Part shown: positions 12,737 through 24,591 of the stretch, in pieces
How the letters are laid out: every line of letters starts with the position of its first letter
How positions within the stretch are numbered: position 1 is the first letter of the stretch
DNA from: Vermamoeba vermiformis
Lineage: Eukaryota; Tubulinea; Echinamoebida
DNA length: 64,000 nucleotides
NCBI GenBank assembly: GCA_045837725.1
Contig: JBEWZL010000179.1
Coordinates: 62,001 to 126,000 of the forward strand
Direction: 5' to 3'
Program-made: the position numbers and the translations under genes
Notes under the pieces: generated by a model
What the model was told of the DNA's origin: nothing
The model's database searches: none
Seen by the model: only the letters and a program-made list of their open reading frames with translations

Positions 12737-13285
12737 TTAGTCCTTATCATCTTCAACGAGTCCATGAGTTCGAGCATCTTCAACGCAGTCCATATGTTTC
12801 TTCAACAAAGCTATGGTCAGCACACTATTGTCCCACTGACCTTTGAAATTTTAGGATACTGTCGCAGAACTAATAGCGTTGTCCTTACATCCAACTTCAT
12901 GTGCGTATTTCAAGCAAGGAAATGAACCACGAGCAGCAGCGTTGTAACAGACTCGGCGGTGATTGGTCGGACAACCATTGTTCACGGCCCATTTCATAAT
13001 GTCGAGTCGACCACTCTCCGCAGCACCGCTCAGTGTCTCGCCCCAGGCAACTCCTTTCTCGTGCAAGTATTGTAGGACGTGCAGGTGGGCGTGCAGTGCC
13101 GCGTAGAATCCGAGATCTGAGTTGTGAACGCCGGGACAATTGTTCTCGTAGCAGTACTTGACGATGTGCAAATGACCAGCTGATACTGCTATACGCAGGG
13201 TACTTTCATTCCACTCGCATTTTTGTTCGTGAACCCACTTCAATTTGTCAAGGTCTCCTTTGCTGGCGTAGAATGACGGGATGGC
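12645..13285 (-). repeat. Inverted segmental duplication of 3188-3822
   Basis: On the minus strand this segment is nearly identical to 3188-3822 over the ankyrin-coding exon (from the ATCCC/TCATWCTACGCCAGC stretch onward). It diverges more in the last intron and 3' flank. The two copies lie about 9 kb apart in opposite orientation. The high coding identity suggests a recent event, or gene conversion. Confidence 0.8.
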
Positions 13286-13294
13286 CGCCTGCAC
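12737..13294 (-). pseudogene. 5'-truncated F-box/ankyrin paralogue
   Basis: Two exons survive, 13294-12889 and 12840-12737, with a 48-bp intron at the same place as in the copy at 2549-3740. The ankyrin repeats and the C-terminal CQWDNS/CVEDARTHG repeat remain open to a stop at 12737. The F-box and first repeats have no counterpart: homology begins abruptly around 13285, just inside a splice acceptor. Upstream, 13350-13440 has an open minus-strand stretch that might be an unrelated new 5' exon, but I could not find a start codon for it. It is probably a partial gene copy; a chimeric working gene is possible. Confidence 0.6.
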
Positions 13295-13904
13295 CTAATT
13301 AAGGAAGAGCGTCAAAATTAATATTCTGCGAAAAGAAAATCGCATAATATTACGGTCTAATGTATCACCTAACAGCATTACGGCGGGAAAGGCTTCAAAA
13401 TGGTTGATATTTGCCAGGCGGGGTTGGCAATCTAAAATTGCTTTAGACAAAATAGTTACCATAAAGCAAATATATATATTTAATCGAAGGAGAATATAGA
13501 AAAGATCTCAGCTTAATTTATTAAATTTATTGCGTAATTTTCTGTGGGCCGATCGAAAAAAAACTAATATTATTTGCCCGCGCCTTTCACAATACTTACC
13601 CTTGGTTGGTACCAATCGAAGTGTAATTATACAGTATTACATAAACACTAGATTTGCTGGTGATTGATCCCAATTAGTGTTTCTAAACAAGTACATCAGA
13701 ACGGTCAGACCGTTCTTCGCACGTAGTGCACCTCCGTAGACGAATAATATTTACTTAATATCTATTTGTGTTTGCCAAGGGCATTGGCGCATCATTTGTG
13801 TTTGTGTTTTACGCAAGCAAGAAAAAGGAAACGAAAATTTCCTCCCTAATTTAGTTCTTTTGTGAAGGGGCGTATTATTTATTATATTCAATAACACTAA
13901 CACA
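13295..13904. other. Intergenic region, 610 bp
   Basis: Between the truncated ankyrin copy and the amino-acid transporter. It contains the possible 5' exon mentioned for the truncated copy (minus strand, about 13350-13440); otherwise it is AT-rich with no clear feature. Confidence 0.4.
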
Positions 13905-16088
13905 ATGGACGAGTACGGCAGCGCTAATAGTGACGTGCAGCCGTTGTTGTCCAACTTCGCATCTAACAACGCGCCGAAGAAAGACGAACGAAATCAAAAC
14001 AGTTTAGTCACGATATTTTCTCTATGGTAAATTTTATTGCAATATAATGACTATAATAAAAAGATTCGGTTTTGATCAGCGATCTAGATCAACAAAATCA
14101 ACTCTATAAAAATTCAGAAAATTAATATAACCGTTCTATAGGAATACTATGATGGGAAGCAGCTTGCTCGCGCTTCCGTGGGGTTTTAGTCAAGCAGGTA
14201 ATTTAATGAAAAATTAAATCATCATTTGTTGGGTATTAACTGATTTAATTTAGGAATTGGCGCTGGCATGGTAGTCATCTTATAAACAAGAATAATATCG
14301 ACATAGTTGAGCTTAAATATTATCATAACTAGGGCGTACTTGTCGTAATTGGCTTGATCTGTTTTTATACCTGTTATTTATTTAGTAAGAATTATTTGGC
14401 TAACAAATAATGGTCATATTATAAATACTAATATGCGTAATATTATCATAGTCAAAAACGCGTCAAAATTCAACGGCGATTTTATTGAATTATGCAAACT
14501 TCATACTGGTCGATTTGGCGAGGCTTTATCTGCTTTAATTTCCATTCTTGTAAGTAAAATAATATATTTATACAATAATACATTTTTTTTTGCGAGTTTC
14601 GCCAACCTGGATGTGATCGCGGAACGGGATCGCAACCGAATCGAAAATTTCGTCCGAATTTTGCTTTTCTTATTGGTTATATATTATATTTATAGGTCCT
14701 AGTCGGAGCACTTATTTCATACGGTATTTTAATGACTGACAGTTTGCACACCGTTGTCAACACGTTCCGAAGTATTGGTGCTGGATCTGAAGTGCCCGTA
14801 AGAACAACAAATCACATTTCTATCTCAAAATTATTATACTGATCATATAATTATGTAGGATGATGATTTTTGGAATGAAAAAATGGCAGCAGGAGTTGTG
14901 CCCGTTTTAGTCTTTCCGTTCGCGAACTTCAAAACAGTCGGAATTTTATTGAAGTTAGCGACTTTTGGCTTATTTTGCGTGCTGTATAATATTGGATTCT
15001 TTGTATACAATTCGCTGTTCGTCGAAAAAGTCCATTTCGACAGCGTGCCAATCATCGAACAAAAATTCTACTATTTGGCTGGACTTTTGTTGCTAAGGTA
15101 CGTAGAATAATATAATACCTCCTATTTAATATATGTTTAATGAAATTAAGGCAAATATTAACGGTGGAATATTTTTGGAATTTTTTATTAATTTTTTCAC
15201 TGCTGTCAGTTTTTTCATTCACAACTGCGTCCTTTCATTGGTCAAGCAAAACAAAAATCAGAAAAATAACGCACGTGACTTGGGAATTGCGTATTTACTG
15301 ACTGGATTCTGTTACTCATTGGTCGGTGGTGTCGTATACTTGGCCTATCATAACAACACGATTCCGCAAGATTTTCTCAATTTTTACTCGCACAAAGACA
15401 TTGGCGCAACGATTGGAAGAATTGCTATATTAATTCAATTAATCACCGTGTATCCCGTCCTTGCATTCGTCATCAGGTACGTGTCAGATCTTGCCTTAAA
15501 TGGACATCGGGCAGACTTCCGATGAATTTTTTGCAGATTACATTTGCGTCCGTTTAGTTTTCTGTGTCTAATTTTAGCCTGTAACGGTTCTAAAAATGGA
15601 ATCAGATAATTCTGGATCTGACCGTTGCCATCAAATTTTCGCGTTTAACAATTCTATAAATATGAGTATTATTTTTATGTTATCTTAATACTAATCATAT
15701 ATTATTTCGATACAGATCGCAATTTTTCAGCTATTTGAAGTTTGAAGAGCCCAGTTACCCGGGATTTTTCCCAGTGTTGTTATTGAACTTTGTACTCGTA
15801 GCAACTTCGACGTTGTTCGCCATGTTTTATCCGAATATTGGCACTGTTCTTCGGTAACTATATATGGGAGAGACTATTACAGACACCAGATTGCTTAACG
15901 CCTATTTTTTTGTTTTCAGATTCGTCGGATCTGCTGCCGGCTTGTGGTTCGTTTTTGTTCTGCCGATTTATATCCACTTGAAATCGCAGTACAGGAAACA
16001 GAGGGGTACTATTGGATTATTTTCATTAATATTCCACGCCTTCTTGGTGCTCTTTGGAACAGCGGTACTCGTTTCTCAATTCTTTTAA
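13905..16088 (+). CDS. SLC38A9-like amino-acid transporter
   Basis: Ten exons: 13905-14026, 14142-14197, 14254-14270, 14333-14384, 14452-14549, 14696-14797, 14859-15097, 15210-15476, 15716-15853 and 15920-16088, joining to 419 residues. After a hydrophilic N-terminus with a possible dileucine-type signal (QPLLSNF) comes WNTMMGSSLLALPWGFSQAG, the signature first helix of SLC38A9. Then follow DFIELCKLHTGRFG, SFFIHNC, a KQNKNQKNNARDLGIAYLL loop and TVYPVLAFVIR. In animals SLC38A9 is a lysosomal arginine-sensing transporter that signals to TORC1. This protein lacks the long animal N-terminal Ragulator-binding domain, so only the transport role follows. The intron at 15098-15209 contains a deceptive open frame (15133 onward). 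Confidence 0.87.
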
Positions 16089-16406
16089 AAAAGGATTTTT
16101 CTAATAAATTCAAACCGAATTTTATTATTTTCTTAAGCGAATTATCAACCAATAACTTCAATATCGTATCGATTACACAATAACCTTTCGTCTTGAAATA
16201 TACTAACTTACTGAAATTTCAATATTTTTGGTCATCATTTGCGGAATGTTGTCTAAATCAGAACAATTTTGCTGGATTTGCAAGATTGATGTCGGTATGA
16301 TAAATATTACAGACAATGCAAGTGCATGGCATACACACGACTTTTCACTCAAAAAAGTTTAAATACGCAACCGACTCTTTCAAAAGTAATTCAATCCTTT
16401 CATAAT
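16089..16406. other. Intergenic region, 318 bp
   Basis: Holds the 3' end of the transporter gene and the promoter of the CBM6 gene. An in-frame ATG at 16326 would extend the CBM6 protein by 27 residues, but would bury its signal peptide, so the start at 16407 is preferred. Confidence 0.45.
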
Positions 16407-19287
16407 ATGAGCAATACCACGCGACAAAAATACTTCTTAGCAGGCCTACTGCTTCTCGTAGGCGTAAGTAGAGACTTAATCAATCTCGTCAGCAGATTCA
16501 CTGAATGTTTCTTTTTAGATCTGCGCCGTTTCAGCGAGAGTCTATGATGATTGTACGACTAGAGAGTACGTTCATTTCCACAACATCGATATGATCATTG
16601 ATTATCGAAACGCTGCGAACTATCTCAATGATGTTGGAAGATTCAAGCGAGATATGCGAAGTACGTAACTCTAGAAAGCTCGGCTAGCAACTAAATACTA
16701 ACATAATATTATAGATAATCAGAATAGAAATCCTGGTGCAAATAAATTCTTCATAGTGTACAAATCCGCTAGCGGATTTAACTGCTTTTACGCACGGACG
16801 TACTTCTTGGATGGAACTTCAGAAGAGCGACATTTTTACATTTCTACGGACAATGTGAATAAGGTCGAGCTTATTGCTGGCCAGTACATCGAGAGTAAGT
16901 CTTAATTTTGATACTCCAAACCTGCGGGGTAGATCTAACCATCTATTTTTAAGGCGGCAAAATCTATTCATCAGGTGGCTGGTACTATCGAGATCTGTGG
17001 CTCACATCATTGCCCGATAAGACTCATTTCATTGAACTTCATTTTGCTGACTGGATTTACGCTGGTAATTACATTGCAATAATTTTTAAAACTCCGCTCT
17101 TGGCTGATCTTGTCGCATAATTCTCCGACAGGCACTGTCAATTACTGGTCTCCTCAAGTATCCGATGTTAGTTTCTGGGAAGCAGGTGATCCTATCTGCG
17201 GTAACGGAGTCTGCGGTGGCACCGACGCACGTGGTCGAGTGGAGAATTGCTGGAATTGCCCTCAAGATTGCGGAAATTGTCCGATCCCGACTTGTGGTAA
17301 TGGTGTTTGTGAATTGGGCGAAGGATGGGCGCTCAAGGTAAGTGACTTTAGACACTTTTGACAGCTTGGATCTAATTATTTCACCAAATCTATAGACCGG
17401 TGAATATGCCATCGATCTTGGCTATTTAACTTGCCCTGAAGATTGCGGTGGCACTCATGTTTGCGGCAATCGAATCTGCGACCCCACTGGTAGGCTCAAT
17501 CAATTCTTTAATAGACATCTGTCTGACACGTGTCATTAGAATCCAGTGGCTCTCAAACTCAGTTTGGATGTTCTGGCGATTGCACACTCTTGACCGATAT
17601 CAGCTATTTCAATCCTGGTAAGTCTTACGAATTCATAATTGTAATTGTTCAACTTTGACACTTGTCACTCAGGTGTTTGCGGTGATGGCAAGTGCAATGG
17701 TAATGAGACCTGTGGCACGTGTGCCACTGACTGTGGTGTGTGCCCTCAATGCGGTGACGGTCGTTGCAATGGTGACGAGACTTGCACTAACTGCGCTCAA
17801 GACTGCGGTACGTAACTCTCACTTTGACACGTGTCACTTTTCTGACGCACACTATCGCATCAGGTGCGTGTGTTGCTCGTGTTCTCTCGAATTGCATCTT
17901 GCCTGGTCTCAATAACCCACCAATTTCATCTCCTCCGCCTCCTCCAGTCCCCGCGCCAACTCCTGTCGCCACACCAATCGCCTCGCCTCCACCAACCCCA
18001 GTGCCTGCACCCACGCCAGTTGCAACTCCTCCACCTCCTGTTGGCCAAGGCATTCCTATTCCCGGCATCGTAGAGGTTGAGAACTACAACACGGGAGGTC
18101 AAAATGTTGGCTACTACGACACAACACCTGGCAACTCGGGTGGAGTCTACAGAACAGACGACGTTGATATCATTGCCTGCGGGGACACTACGCCTTGCTA
18201 TGCGCTCGGATACATTGACCCTACCGAATGGTTGCAGTTCACAGTCAATGTTCAGACCACTGGTATCTACAACATCAACGCAAGATACGCGTACCCCGAC
18301 GGCACGCCAGTCACTGCTTTGAGACAAATCACGGTCAAAGTTGACGGCACACAAGTTACACAACTCGCATTGGCTCCTTCAGGAGGCTGGGGCACTTGGG
18401 TGACCAGTCCCAACTATCAAACTAGCGTGCCTCTGACTGCTGGCACGCACATGCTCAGACTTGAGTTCAGCCAAGGCTGGTGGAGTCTCAATTACTTGAC
18501 CTTCATCCTCGCTAGTGCTACGCCCGTGGCAACGCCAGTCGCTGTTCCCGTCACTCCTCCCGTTACACCACCCGTCACACCTCCTGTTGCCCCGCCTGTG
18601 GCAGCTCCCGTGACGCCTCCAGTTGCTCCGCCTGTCCAAGCCCCTGTTGCCGCTCCAGTACCTGTCTCAAATGACATCGTAACAATCATTCCTGGACGTC
18701 TTTCGGTAAGTAGCATATCCGTTCTAAATTGTTCACGCAAACTGACTGACACTTTGACAGATGTCAGACTACAAATCAGGTGGTGAAGGCGTGGCGTACC
18801 ATGACTTGGACGCAGTGAATCAGGGCACACCGACCTGTCGCGGCACTGAAGGTGTTGATATGGAAGCCGTTACTCGCCCCGACGGTACCGCTGCGTGTGT
18901 TGTGGGCTGGATGAGCCCCGGCGAGTGGATCAAGTACCGAATTAACGTGCAGACCGCGGGCACTTATAAAATCACCGCAAGGTACTCGTATCCTTCCCTC
19001 GGCACGCCTGTTGTGCCCGCTAACGTGCGCACATTCCGCTTGCAATTGGATGCCTTGACCACTTATGGCACCTTCTCTGTACCTCCTGCGAGCGCTGGTT
19101 ACGGTAAGCAGATCTCGATCCGAAAGTAACTTGAAATTTGATCTAACGGCGTTAAAAAATAGATTGGGCGTTCACTACGTACACTGCTACTTGGTCGCAG
19201 ACTATTTCAGCTGGATTGCACGACTTGACGTTCTATCCTGACTCGGAATGGTGGCGTATCGACTACATCGACTTTGCTTTGGCTTAA
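16407..19287 (+). CDS. Secreted cysteine-rich protein with two CBM6-type domains
   Basis: Eleven exons: 16407-16463, 16519-16660, 16715-16894, 16954-17064, 17132-17337, 17396-17489, 17540-17617, 17673-17807, 17864-18705, 18761-19103 and 19163-19287, joining to 770 residues. A signal peptide precedes an N-terminal domain of about 160 residues, then five or six CGNGVC/CPxDCGxC modules, a Pro/Thr/Val-rich linker, a CBM6-like domain (VENYN, DTTPGN, YRTDDVDI, EWLQF) and a second CBM6-like domain closing the protein. CBM6 modules bind glycans, so the protein probably coats cell wall or matrix sugars; no catalytic domain is present. A paralogue with a single CBM6 and a GPI-type end sits at 55171-57577. 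Several introns contain TTTGACAC(G/T)TGTCA-like sequence. Confidence 0.85.
17524..17535. promoter_or_regulatory. Intronic TGACACGTGTCA palindrome
   Basis: A perfect 12-bp palindrome inside the intron at 17490-17539 of the CBM6 gene, ending four bases before the splice acceptor. Same word as in the promoters of the PA-7TM and GH19 genes; here it might be an enhancer site or chance. Confidence 0.4.
17825..17836. promoter_or_regulatory. Intronic TGACACGTGTCA palindrome
   Basis: Second perfect copy in the CBM6 gene, in the intron at 17808-17863. A one-mismatch relative (TGACACTTGTCA) lies in the preceding intron near 17657. Confidence 0.4.
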
Positions 19288-19436
19288 TTGTAGTATTTTT
19301 TATCATAAATTGTAGTATTTACATTAGTCTAAGTCAAACTTTATTCAAATAGCAGAATCAAGTCCAACAAAGATTGGATGTAGGTACTGAGACAAAATTT
19401 TTAATGAAACAATGTAAAAGGACGGACTAATTGAAC

Positions 19437-20547
19437 TTAGTCGAAGCAGGTCTTGGCCTTGTTGTAGAGAGCACGACGCTCAGCCAAGCCGTTAGTGCCT
19501 CCGTTGATGCGGCGAGAAGCACCGTCAATGTCGCGGCGATCAGAGTAGCCATTGAGGTTGTTCTTTTCCCAGAACCAGCCAGCAGTAAGGAAGGCGTGGG
19601 GCATAGTGGCAACCATCTAATAGTTTAAGCGTTAATAACTGGCGTCAAACTAAAAAAATTGCGGTGGATCTGATCAGTAGTAAAACTCGATGCAGCATTT
19701 CAATTTCAGGCTGGTAAATTGTCGAATAGAGCTACTATATCGTATTAAATACATACATCAGGGTCAGAGACGTAATCGTAGCCCAAAGCATCGCCAGCAG
19801 TGCGGTAGTTGGAGCGGTGAGTCAATTGCATAGCACCACGGCCTCTGTATCTGCAGCCGCCATCATACTAGAATAAAGCGTTAGTAATTATAACTTTTAC
19901 ACCAATAATATGAGTTAAAATGTCCTGACAATCTCGCGTACGAGGTTAAAAGATCTGGAATTGAAAAGCGCAACTCGATACGCTCAAACTCGCAGTATTT
20001 TAGTGAAATTATATTTACCTTGTGGCACCACTTGTTAGTACCGTCGGCATTAGTGTATTCAACAAAAGTATTGTAGTTCGCGGTTTCATCTGTCAAAAAA
20101 ATCAATTAAGCAACTGACAGCGGGTAAAAGCTTGGATTAATATTAACTTACGTCCAGTTTGAGCCATGAACATACTGTACGAAGAGAAAATGTTAGCGAA
20201 TTGCGCCGGATTTGGAAATAGTTAAAATTATAGAAATTTGAAATTAAATCATTCTACTTACGTAATTCTGTTGAAGGTGTTGATCTCATATTGGTCGAGA
20301 ACTATAATAAGCGAGAAAGGGGTTAATTACGGGCATCCGGAACGATTCGGTGAATAAACATATAAATCTCGTCAAATCCAAAAGATTTAGCGTCGATTTA
20401 ATTACCTTGGTTCAAAGAAGGGAGCCAAGAGTTGATCTTGGAAGCCTTGACTTGAGGGAACATGCATTGGAATTGTTGCAAGGTAACATATTGAGCAGAA
20501 GCCAATCCCATAAGGACGACCAAAACGACTACGACTTGCTTGATCAT
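19437..20547 (-). CDS. Secreted GH19 chitinase/lysozyme
   Basis: Exons 20547-20406, 20301-20262, 20174-20152, 20089-20019, 19867-19757 and 19616-19437 join to 188 residues. A signal peptide ends near residue 18 (GLASA). The body matches the compact bacterial and phage-type GH19 fold: MAQTGHETANYN with the likely catalytic Glu of the HET motif, YRGRGAMQLTHRSNY, and RRINGG..GLAERR at the end. GH19 enzymes cleave chitin or, in many bacterial members, peptidoglycan. In a phagotrophic amoeba digestion of prey walls is the natural guess. The small size and absence of a chitin-binding domain favour the bacterial branch and hence old lateral transfer, but the gene has five introns. A TGACACGTGTCA palindrome lies 125 bp upstream. 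Confidence 0.85.
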
Positions 20548-21007
20548 TGTGTCGGATAATAGGCACTACTAAGTACGAGTAATGTCGATGTAATTGAAAG
20601 AAAAAAGAACTTGAAAATGAAAAAAAATCATAACCCGTTAAATGTCCTTCGAGACATGTTTGACACGTGTCAGTCCGGCCTGTCAATCCCTTTGTGAGTC
20701 AGGAGTAACATTTAGTGTACCTCTAGTTACTCCCTCAAATAACCGACTTCTTGCTATCAGATCCACCACCGACCGGCCAGCAGTCGTTCACTTTCATTTC
20801 CAGCCGTTCATTGGATCTGCAGAGCGAACGACGATTGGTCAATTTGAAAGAGAGATAAGAGAGACTATAACTATGTATATTAACGTCATAAGTAATACAA
20901 GTAATTGATATGAATAGAAATTAATTAAAGTTAGTACTACAAATACAAGTTCGGATTCGTTCTATTGTTACATTTTAATAGATTTTAGTTGCTGTTATTA
21001 TTCATTA
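20548..21007. other. Intergenic region, 460 bp
   Basis: Separates the GH19 start from the stop of the GPCR gene. Apart from the palindrome at 20661-20672 I see no feature. Confidence 0.45.
20661..20672. promoter_or_regulatory. TGACACGTGTCA palindrome upstream of the GH19 gene
   Basis: Perfect palindrome with a central CACGTG (E-box/G-box core), its far end 125 bp from the GH19 ATG on the minus strand. The same word at nearly the same distance precedes the PA-7TM genes, which argues for a shared transcription-factor site of bHLH or bZIP type. Confidence 0.55.
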
Positions 21008-24000
21008 TTATTTATCATCGCCTTCTTCTTGATACTTCCTCAATAATCCGCGCAATTCGAACACTTCGTTCTTCAGGATCATGTTCTCGTGATAATATTT
21101 TTCGTACATATCGCGGTAATCACTGCTCGAAGCCTCTCTTAACTTCTTATTCTCGCTCTTCAGTTCTTTAATTTGATCGCTCATTGACTTGACGCTGCTG
21201 GCTAGTTGCGCCATTTCATCTTCAAATGAAGATCCGGTTTGTTGCAAGTAACTTCCGTTGTTGAAACTGCCAGTAGTGCCTGTAGTCGCCGTGGTACCTT
21301 TTTTCGTGGAATTTTTCTTGTCGCTAGATGACGCGAATTTTTTGGTGTAAGATCTGATCACGGCTTGTAATTGCTCTTCGTTCATTTGGCGCAATTGTTC
21401 CTCGGAGTAATTGAACAACAATCGGAGTTTTGGCACGAACAACACGCTCAGCGAGACCATCGTGATGAACAGTACGCAGCAGCATAGCAGTGCGAATCGG
21501 ACGATGACATCTGTCACTAAGAAGATGACAGCAACAAAAATGACGATGAAGCCGAAGTTGTACATGGCCCAGCCTATGTATTTTGCTTCGTTGTACAGCG
21601 TCAAGCGCAATTTACTCACTAGCGCTGAAATGATAATGCCGAAGATCATGACTATGCCCTATATTAATACCATGTTAGTAACTATAAATAACACAAAAGC
21701 TATTAATAAAAATTTAAATTTCGAATTGTGGAATAACCGCGATCCAAACATGAAAGTAATAATCGGGATTTAATGAATTCATGAAAGGTACGGAGGGAAT
21801 ATTTGCAGCTATTTTTAGCGTATACTTACGTTGTAGACGAGCAACGTGATGCCAGTAGCGAAATGAAAAGTGCAGAAGGAAAATTCAGCGTCGCCTTCGT
21901 TCTGGAAGAGGAACTGAGCAGGTTGAATAGCCATCATAGCCACTAATATGGCAATTTCACCGAGCAAGATTATTCCAACTCCGAATCCGACATCTCGATC
22001 CGTGTATTTGACGATCTGAAGGGACTTATTTGCGAACAATAAGTAGATTCTACCAGTCTTGGCGAATAGAGATCTATATCATGAATACAATCCGTTAGAT
22101 AACCGCAGAGAACAAATGTATATGAAAACTAAACGAAAAATTAACTTTTCCAAATATGGTAAAATTGAAAGTCTATAATTAGCTGGAATTCTGAATGGTT
22201 ACATACCCGAACAACAAGGCAAAGCCAACAGGCAACATCCATATAAATAAGTTGCAGCCAATATCGGAACTTGCAACGAATGCGACGACAGATCCAAACA
22301 TGAGGATGCCTCCAATGCACATTGATATCAAGAATACACCGCTGGATGCGATAATAACCTTCGATTGACGACTATAAACAATACAGAATGGGTTAATTTG
22401 AAATTGTTAGACGCATCTGGATCTACGTACTATTTGACAGTGACGCTCAAATAGAACACCGTGCAGGCAATGCACAGCCCGCTCAAAATCCACATTGCGA
22501 TCATTAAATCGAGGCCGACTTCCTTGAACGAAGCTGATGCATATGAGGTCAGTAAGTGTTAATAGTACGTAGATCTTGCTACTCACAAGGGCGGATCCAA
22601 TTGGTCCAGATCTGTTCGTTGGCTTGAATCCACGCGCAAGCAGCATCAGTGACGCTCATGTTCTTATACACCAAGCCGAGCATCTCCGTCATTTCATTAT
22701 TGTTGATCGAATACGACGACACTAAGAACGCTGCTTCAGGGCTGTATTGTGAAAGACCAGGCCACATGATTTTTCCCAAGATATCAGGAGGATAATAGAT
22801 CGCTAGGGAAGAATAACATTGATTAATGCACATTAATTAACACAGCGGAATAATCTTCCGGATTGTATCGGTCTATCGGCCATCGTGAAAAATTTTTGAC
22901 AGTCACGCGATAAATTACTTAATCATTCAAATAAGGTATTACTTACTATCATTCGGCAGGGTAATGCGCAGCAAATCATACACGCTGCTGAGAGGGTGGG
23001 GGCGCCAAAAGTAAAACAACATTTGTTCCTTCTTGGCATATCTTTCCGCCAACATTTGTGCCATGTCTTCCTCGCCGCCAAGCACTTCAACGTTCAGTGA
23101 AAAGTTAAAGTCGTGAATGACGCGTCGTTCGGGACCACCCCAGTCAATGTCGCCTAGGATAAAGGTGTTGTTGAAGTACGCTGCGACGGACGGCGAGAAG
23201 TCTCCGAATAACACTTGGGGCACGTCATTGACGACATATTTAGGCACATACCAACCTATTTAAATTTAAATATGATGAGGTTAGTATCCGCAATTGAAAC
23301 AAATTCAAATTTATTGACTAGATCTTGCAACAAAACAAATTCCTGCAATGCAAGTTTATTAAATTTCACGTGCTAAATAAGATGACGATCGATTTCATAA
23401 TTTTGATCAACGTGGTCATATAACGCGAAGACGTTAAGTAACGGTCTAAAAGTTAAGATCTGGTTCACACAACTTACCAACTTGACCGACAATGCCTAAA
23501 GGACCAGCGGCGACAACGGATTTGTCCTGTGTCAAGTACTTTTGTTCTTCGGCACCTCGTTCTGAAGGCCTAAAGTGAAAGGTCAATCAGTTCACCGGTA
23601 AATTCATTCACTTATGATATGACTTGACGTCTTAAATCTCGAATTGCAGAAAACTCCGGCAGAAGGGACAGAATGAGCTCTCTAAAGATTTAATATGGAC
23701 TTACCAGTACTCCATAGCCGCATGAATGTTTCCCTGTGCGATTTCTCCCCAGACCGGTGCCGAATCTATCGGAACCAGCGTGGTATTGATGCCCACAACT
23801 TCTTCCAATAAAATTCTAACGATCTCGGCATTAATGATGGCGCTTGACCACGGGTTCAACGCAATGTTGACGGGGTTGCGAGCGGTATAGCCTAAACATA
23901 AGCGGAACATTAGCACGTTACAAATTGCCGATTTGTTATTGAAACTCCGCTGCCGAAACAATACTCCACACGATTAAGCGAGCCTAGTCATGTAAAATAG

Positions 24001-24223
24001 CTATCGGTCACACATGCAATTTCAAAAATTTATGGTATACTCAATGCAGTAAGGCAAGATCTTGTAATTGTCTTAAAAGTATACTACAACACGTACCTGC
24101 AGGCTGTGGTCGACCAAGACACGCTCCCTTCTCTGTCGAAATTGCTGTTTGGGAGTAGCAGGTTGAGGCGCATGCTAGTACGACGATGAAAGCTGTTATC
24201 AGAATGGATCCAAGCCTTGCCAT
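21008..24223 (-). CDS. Class C GPCR with OpuAC-like ligand domain and C-terminal coiled coil
   Basis: Exons 24223-24097, 23891-23705, 23569-23478, 23255-22947, 22802-22587, 22533-22431, 22371-22207, 22073-21830 and 21658-21008 join to 697 residues. A signal peptide leads into about 270 residues resembling the substrate-binding protein of glycine-betaine ABC transporters (OpuAC): ALNPWSSAIINAEIV, a VPIDSAPVWGEIAQGNIHA segment, GPLGIVGQVGW, FYFWRPHP. Residues about 315-570 form seven membrane helices with class C features: SSGVFLISM, a Cys before the LPVGFALLFGSLFAKTGRIY segment, NEAKYI..AMYN and VLFVPK. The tail ends in a clear heptad coiled coil, as in GABA-B receptors. It is predicted to be a surface receptor for betaine-like or choline-like osmolytes or amino-acid derivatives; the ligand is inference. 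The transposon sits 197 bp upstream of its ATG. Confidence 0.85.
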
Positions 24224-24421
24224 TGCGAATCTGCACCAACAAGGAGATTTGTGGTGACTAAGGAAGGAAAAAATGAATAACTGCGCCTGAACGTCGTTTT
24301 TCGTAATTTATGGCAGGTTGAACGAAGTGTACAAAGGCAGATTAGGTCTAAATAAGGAAAATCTCAAACTCGACGCACAAAATCATATTAAAATCAGAAA
24401 TTCAATTGTTTTCTGTTGATA

Positions 24422-24451
24422 TAGCGAAACAATAGTTACTGTAAAATTTGG
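24422..24451 (+). repeat. Left terminal inverted repeat
   Basis: 30 bp, matching the right end in inverted orientation with one mismatch (T at 24440 against C). Preceded by TA at 24420-24421. Confidence 0.9.
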
Positions 24452-24481
24452 AGTCACCTGCCAATCAACTTGTCTCACTAC

Positions 24482-24507
24482 TGGTGGAATTAATTTTGTT
24501 TCCACCA
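24482..24507. repeat. Subterminal 8-bp inverted repeat
   Basis: TGGTGGAA (24482-24489) and TTCCACCA (24500-24507) flank a 10-bp spacer, just inside the left end. Could be a transposase-binding or promoter element. I did not find the same pair at the right end. Confidence 0.45.
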
Positions 24508-24591
24508 AATTTCTGACCAATAGAATCACGCGTCAATAATTTTGATTTGTTTACGCCGACCTGTAGAATTATATGTAAAACAACGTGTAAC

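Noticed and set aside
15133-15209. ATG and open frame before the SFFIHNC segment of the SLC38A9-like gene
   Set aside because: The preceding exon phase joins only at 15210, and family alignment continues directly from LLLL to SFFIHNC, so 15098-15209 is intron.
17787-18830. Several long minus-strand open frames
   Set aside because: They mirror the Pro/Thr/Val-repeat coding region of the CBM6 gene; their Gly/Thr repeats are just its reverse complement.
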